This document shows positions 61,187 through 64,000 of a stretch of 64,000 nt of DNA, piece after piece. The stretch is from contig CAYNGJ010000001.1 of the NCBI GenBank assembly GCA_964396895.1, forward strand, positions 248,001 to 312,000, read 5' to 3'. Numbering within the stretch: position 1 is the first letter of the stretch; every line of letters starts with the position of its first letter. The translations under genes were made by a program, and so were the position numbers. The DNA is from UBA2334 sp964396895 (GTDB lineage: Bacteria > Pseudomonadota > Gammaproteobacteria > Burkholderiales > Burkholderiaceae_C). A model generated the notes under the pieces. It was given only the letters and a program-made list of their open reading frames with translations, ran no database searches and was not told where the DNA came from.

Positions 61187-62123
61187 GCACCAGCACCTTC
61201 AGGGCGCGGTCGGGCGACACATCGGTAAAGGCCGCCGGGTTGGGCAGGCGTTGCTCCACCACCAGGCTGGGGGCGTGCTCTGCCACCTGCTCGCGCAGCC
61301 AGGCCTCGCTCAGCTCGGGTGCGTTCAGGCACAGCAGCACCTGGCCTTGGGGGTTGAGCAGGTCGGGCAGGCGGCGAATCAGGCGGGCATAGTCTTTGGC
61401 GGCCACAAAACTGCCCTTCTGGAAGCTGGGCGGGTCGGCCACGATGAGGTCGTAAGGCCCCATGCGCGCCACCTTGCCCCAGGACTTGAACAGGTCGTGC
61501 GCCATGAAGCCAGCCCCGGCCGAGAGGCCATTGAGCGCGTGGTTGTGCTGGCCCAGCCCGATGGCGCCGTGGCTCATGTCCAGGTTGACCACCCGGCGCG
61601 CCCCGCCTTGCAGCGCCGCCACGGAAAACGCACAGGTGTAGGCAAACAGGTTGAGCACCTTGATGCCTGGCCAGGTGCGGGCGTGTTCGCGCACCCAGCG
61701 CCTGCCCTCGGCCATGTCCAGAAACAGGCCGTGGTTTTGCCCGCGCAGCAGGTGCACGGCGTAGCGCGCACCGTCTTCGGTCACCACATGGGGCTCGGGC
61801 ACGGCACCGCCCATCAAGCGGGTGTCGGTCTGTCCGCCGTGGCGGCACTGGTACACCCAGTTCAGCGGCTGGTTGGTGGCCAGGGTGGCCCAGCGCTGGC
61901 GCAGGGCCTGGTCCACCAGCGCCAGGTCGTCGTCCGTCAGGGGTTCAAAGCTGGTCAGCAGCCAGACGGGAGGGTAAAAGTCCAAGGCCAGGTGTTCGCA
62001 GCCCGGGTACAGGCCACCCCGTCCGTGAAACAGTCGGATGGCATCGTTGCCGGGCTGGGCGGCGGAGATGGTCTGGACGAGATGTTGCAATGGCAAGGAC
62101 ATAAACGAATGGGGGATCGGCAT
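61155..62123 (-). CDS. RlmI-like class I SAM methyltransferase
   Basis: A 322-residue methyltransferase resembling the catalytic half of RlmI/RlmK rRNA cytosine methyltransferases: NHGLFLDMAEGRRWVREHA, the SAM loop LNLFAYTCAFSVAALQGGA and the DPPSFQKGSFVAAKDYARL motif. It lacks an N-terminal PUA domain, so it may target another RNA or base. Start is ATG 62123; ATG 62102 is possible. It ends inside the convergent kinase gene. Confidence 0.85.
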   Translation of the reverse strand: MPIPHSFMSLPLQHLVQTISAAQPGNDAIRLFHGRGGLYPGCEHLALDFYPPVWLLTSFEPLTDDDLALVDQALRQRWATLATNQPLNWVYQCRHGGQTDTRLMGGAVPEPHVVTEDGARYAVHLLRGQNHGLFLDMAEGRRWVREHARTWPGIKVLNLFAYTCAFSVAALQGGARRVVNLDMSHGAIGLGQHNHALNGLSAGAGFMAHDLFKSWGKVARMGPYDLIVADPPSFQKGSFVAAKDYARLIRRLPDLLNPQGQVLLCLNAPELSEAWLREQVAEHAPSLVVEQRLPNPAAFTDVSPDRALKVLVLSAPEGSVAG

Positions 62124-62153
62124 GGGCGCGAATGGCTTCAGGGCGGTGGGGTG

Positions 62154-63044
62154 TCAGTGAGGTGGCGTCACGTTGCCCGACCGGGACAGCCAGTCCGTCA
62201 GCACGCGCACGTGAGCCGTGTCGCGACCTGGTCGCAGGGCGTAGGCGTAGTGCCCGGTGCACACCGATTCCAGGGGCAAGGCCAGCAGGCTGCGGGATTC
62301 AAGCATGGGGGTCAGGAATGGCAGAGGTAACACACTCACCCCCAAGCCTTGCAGCACGGCCTGGATGGCCAGCACTGTGTTGTCGAACCACATAGGCGGT
62401 AAGAGGTCAGCCTCTTTCACAGCATGCAGCTGGCACCAGGCGGGCCACAGGTCCGGGCGCGAACGGGCGGCCACACGCGGCCAGCCTGGCAGCTGTTGCC
62501 TGAGCAGCGCGTTGCTGGTGAGCGGGAAGGTCCATCGAGGGTGGGTCACCAACGAGGCCCATTCGGGCATGAAGACGTGCGCGGGTAGGGGGTGCAATTC
62601 GGCGGGATCTCGGCGGATGAACACATCGACCGGCAGTCGTGGATTGGCCGGGCCGTTGTCGGTCTGGATGTTCAGGGTGAGTCCCTGGCAGACGTGCTGG
62701 ATGCGTGGTAATTGCGGGATCAGCCAATGCATGGCCAGCGTGACGCTGGTGTTGACCACCACGGGGCGTTGCATACGTCCGTTTTTTGAGGGGGAGAGGC
62801 CGTTCACCACCTGATCCATGGCGGGTTGTATCCGCTGTACCAAGTCCAGCCCTTCCAGGGTGAGTTGGGCCATGTGGCCAGCCCGACGCGCCAGAAGAGG
62901 CATGCCCAGGTGGGCTTCCAATGCCGCCACCTGTCGGCTGACGGCACCCGGCGTCAGGTGCATCGCTTGTGCTGCTGGCCGAATGCCCTTGTGATGGGCC
63001 ACGCTCAGGAAAGTGTGCAGGGCTTGAAAAGGCAGCGTGTGCAT
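62154..63044 (-). CDS. LysR family transcriptional regulator
   Basis: A 296-residue LysR regulator with the DNA-binding domain at about 4-63 (LPFQALHTFLSVAHHKGIRP, then MHLTPGAVSRQVAALEAHLG) and a ligand domain. It resembles GcvA-type regulators (CTGHYAYALRPG near the end). It is divergent from a LysE exporter gene 113 bases away, the classic LysG-LysE style. A longer in-frame start is unsupported. Confidence 0.92.
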   Translation of the reverse strand: MHTLPFQALHTFLSVAHHKGIRPAAQAMHLTPGAVSRQVAALEAHLGMPLLARRAGHMAQLTLEGLDLVQRIQPAMDQVVNGLSPSKNGRMQRPVVVNTSVTLAMHWLIPQLPRIQHVCQGLTLNIQTDNGPANPRLPVDVFIRRDPAELHPLPAHVFMPEWASLVTHPRWTFPLTSNALLRQQLPGWPRVAARSRPDLWPAWCQLHAVKEADLLPPMWFDNTVLAIQAVLQGLGVSVLPLPFLTPMLESRSLLALPLESVCTGHYAYALRPGRDTAHVRVLTDWLSRSGNVTPPH

Positions 63045-63157
63045 GAGGTGGTGTTGATGTTGGGTCAACACATGATCGCATGTTTCTCGCTTGTGACTTG
63101 GACCGGATCCGGGGAACACTGCTGACCGCTGCCCCTCGGGCATGCGAGGAGTTGAAC

Positions 63158-63790
63158 ATGGACGTGGCGTGGGCATATGGGGTGATGGTGCTGGTGACGG
63201 TGGCCTCCCCGGGACCCGGACAACTGATGACGATCGGCAATGCCTTGCGGCAGGGATGGTGGGCCGCCATGTTCGGGGTGACGGGCCTGAGTCTGGGGAC
63301 GGTGTGCATGGCAAGCGTGTCGGCTCTTGGGGCGGGACGGGTGCTGCTGTCCCATCCTCAGGCAGCGGTTGCCTTGCGGTGGGTGGGCGCGGCCTACCTG
63401 ATGTACTTGGCGTTGGTCGCATGGCGGCAGGCTTCGGTGGTGCAGCCACCGTTGCCTGCTGGAATGCCGTCGCGAACGGGCGCTGCAACGGCTTGGGGAC
63501 TGCTGGTGCGGGGCTTGACCTTGCAACTGACCAATCCCAAACCGGTGCTGTTCTTTCTGGCGGTGCTGCCACCGCTTGCCGTGGATGCGGCATCAGGGCG
63601 TTGGATGCCCTGGCGTGCCCTGGCTGCGGTGGGGGGGTACGTGCTGGCGCTGCTGTTCATCCATGGCACCTTGGCCGCTGTGGTTCTGCGTTTGCGCACG
63701 ACGGTGGTACATCAGCATGTTCGGCAGTGGCTCAAGCGAGGCAGTGCGGCGATTTTTGCGCTGTTTGCCGTGTTGTTGGTGGTCCGTTGA
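63158..63790 (+). CDS. LysE/RhtB family amino-acid exporter
   Basis: A 210-residue membrane protein with about six helices. It has VASPGPGQLMTIGNALRQGW, the SPGP motif of the family, and LTLQLTNPKPVLFFLAVLPP. The ATG at 63158 has GAGGAG upstream; a start 78 bases earlier is not needed. It is divergent from the LysR gene, which probably induces it. The exported amino acid is unknown. Confidence 0.92.
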   Translation: MDVAWAYGVMVLVTVASPGPGQLMTIGNALRQGWWAAMFGVTGLSLGTVCMASVSALGAGRVLLSHPQAAVALRWVGAAYLMYLALVAWRQASVVQPPLPAGMPSRTGAATAWGLLVRGLTLQLTNPKPVLFFLAVLPPLAVDAASGRWMPWRALAAVGGYVLALLFIHGTLAAVVLRLRTTVVHQHVRQWLKRGSAAIFALFAVLLVVR

Positions 63791-63792
63791 TT

Positions 63793-63819
63793 CGTGGTTG
63801 CGCCCGGTGTCGAACCACG
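63793..63819 (+). terminator. Hairpin after the LysE gene
   Basis: CGTGGTT/AACCACG stem with a 13-base loop, two bases after the lysE stop and between two convergent genes. It has no T-run, so it is only a weak terminator candidate. Confidence 0.4.
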
Positions 63820-63842
63820 TTGGTTGGTGTGGGCGAGGCGGA

Positions 63843-64000
63843 TCAACCATCCGGGCAGGTGGTGACCTGAAGGCCTTTGGCGAATGGCGAGTCGTGGAGT
63901 TCGGCCATCCGGCTCGAAGTCCGATCGCGCATGCAATAGCGGCCCCAGGGTGTGCGCACCTCGGCTTGTGTCTGGGAGGCAGATCGACGCTCGTGCACAC
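63843..64000 (-). CDS. Hypothetical protein, C-terminal part only
   Basis: An open frame runs in from the right edge and ends at TGA 63843. The 52 residues (VHERRSASQTQAEVRTPWGR, then YCMRDRTSSRMAELHDSPFA and KGLQVTTCPDG) have a TPWGRYC pattern like tails of small periplasmic proteins in related bacteria, and two cysteines that could form a disulfide. The start lies outside the window. I cannot name it. Confidence 0.55.
   Translation of the reverse strand, partial: VHERRSASQTQAEVRTPWGRYCMRDRTSSRMAELHDSPFAKGLQVTTCPDG

Overview
The window is a GC-rich stretch of a bacterial chromosome with dense gene packing and very short gaps. Gene content and order point to a betaproteobacterium of the order Burkholderiales, most likely family Comamonadaceae. 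The evidence is the leuC-entericidin-leuD-leuB-asd-fimV-truA-trpF-trpB-trpA-accD run, the gltA-sdhE-sdhBADC-gntR-mdh-citE-like-acnB run, and a scattered AT-rich intergenic repeat of a type I recall from that family. No genus is claimed. I see no rRNA, tRNA, CRISPR array, prophage or insertion sequence.

Layout. (1) 1-2.2 kb: partial acuI-like reductase with its TetR regulator, a carboxymuconolactone decarboxylase-like gene and a PAS-LuxR regulator. (2) 2.2-5.5 kb: scoAB CoA transferase, then a hipBA toxin-antitoxin pair. (3) 5.7-9.6 kb: Gdt1-type cation transporter, SulP transporter with universal stress protein, LON-domain protein. (4) 9.7-22.3 kb, all minus strand: accD, trpABF, truA, fimV, asd and leuBDC with a small entericidin lipoprotein between leuD and leuC. 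(5) 22.4-33.9 kb: TCA cycle cluster, with a GntR regulator between the minus-strand sdh/gltA genes and the plus-strand mdh/lyase/acnB genes. (6) 33.9-47.5 kb: accessory and signalling genes, including a DUF2917/MocR pair, a GST, a chemoreceptor with a heme c motif, ArfB, a membrane diguanylate cyclase, and a four-gene minus-strand operon (substrate-binding lipoprotein, PAS histidine kinase, single-domain receiver, REC-REC-PAS-GAF-PAS-GGDEF-EAL protein). (7) 47.6-55.3 kb: trhP, an FAD monooxygenase with a Bug-type binding protein, and kynBUA. (8) 55.4-61.2 kb: Fur-boxed feoAB plus a Cys-rich partner, then two Spy/CpxP-like genes and an OmpR-type two-component system. (9) 61.2-64 kb: RlmI-like methyltransferase, a LysR/LysE divergent pair and a partial gene at the edge.

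Working together: region 5 carries the TCA steps from oxaloacetate to isocitrate and from succinate to fumarate, plus malate oxidation. Region 4 makes leucine, tryptophan, aspartate semialdehyde and malonyl-CoA, and kynBUA degrades tryptophan to anthranilate. Regions 6 and 8 are sensory. The most unusual items are the substrate-binding-protein/kinase/c-di-GMP operon at 40.4-47.5 kb, the Spy-like pair with a 10-bp-phased operator at 58.1-59.0 kb, the possible structured leader before sulP, and the dispersed repeat, copies of which supply stop codons to flanking genes. No gap exceeds 300 bases.
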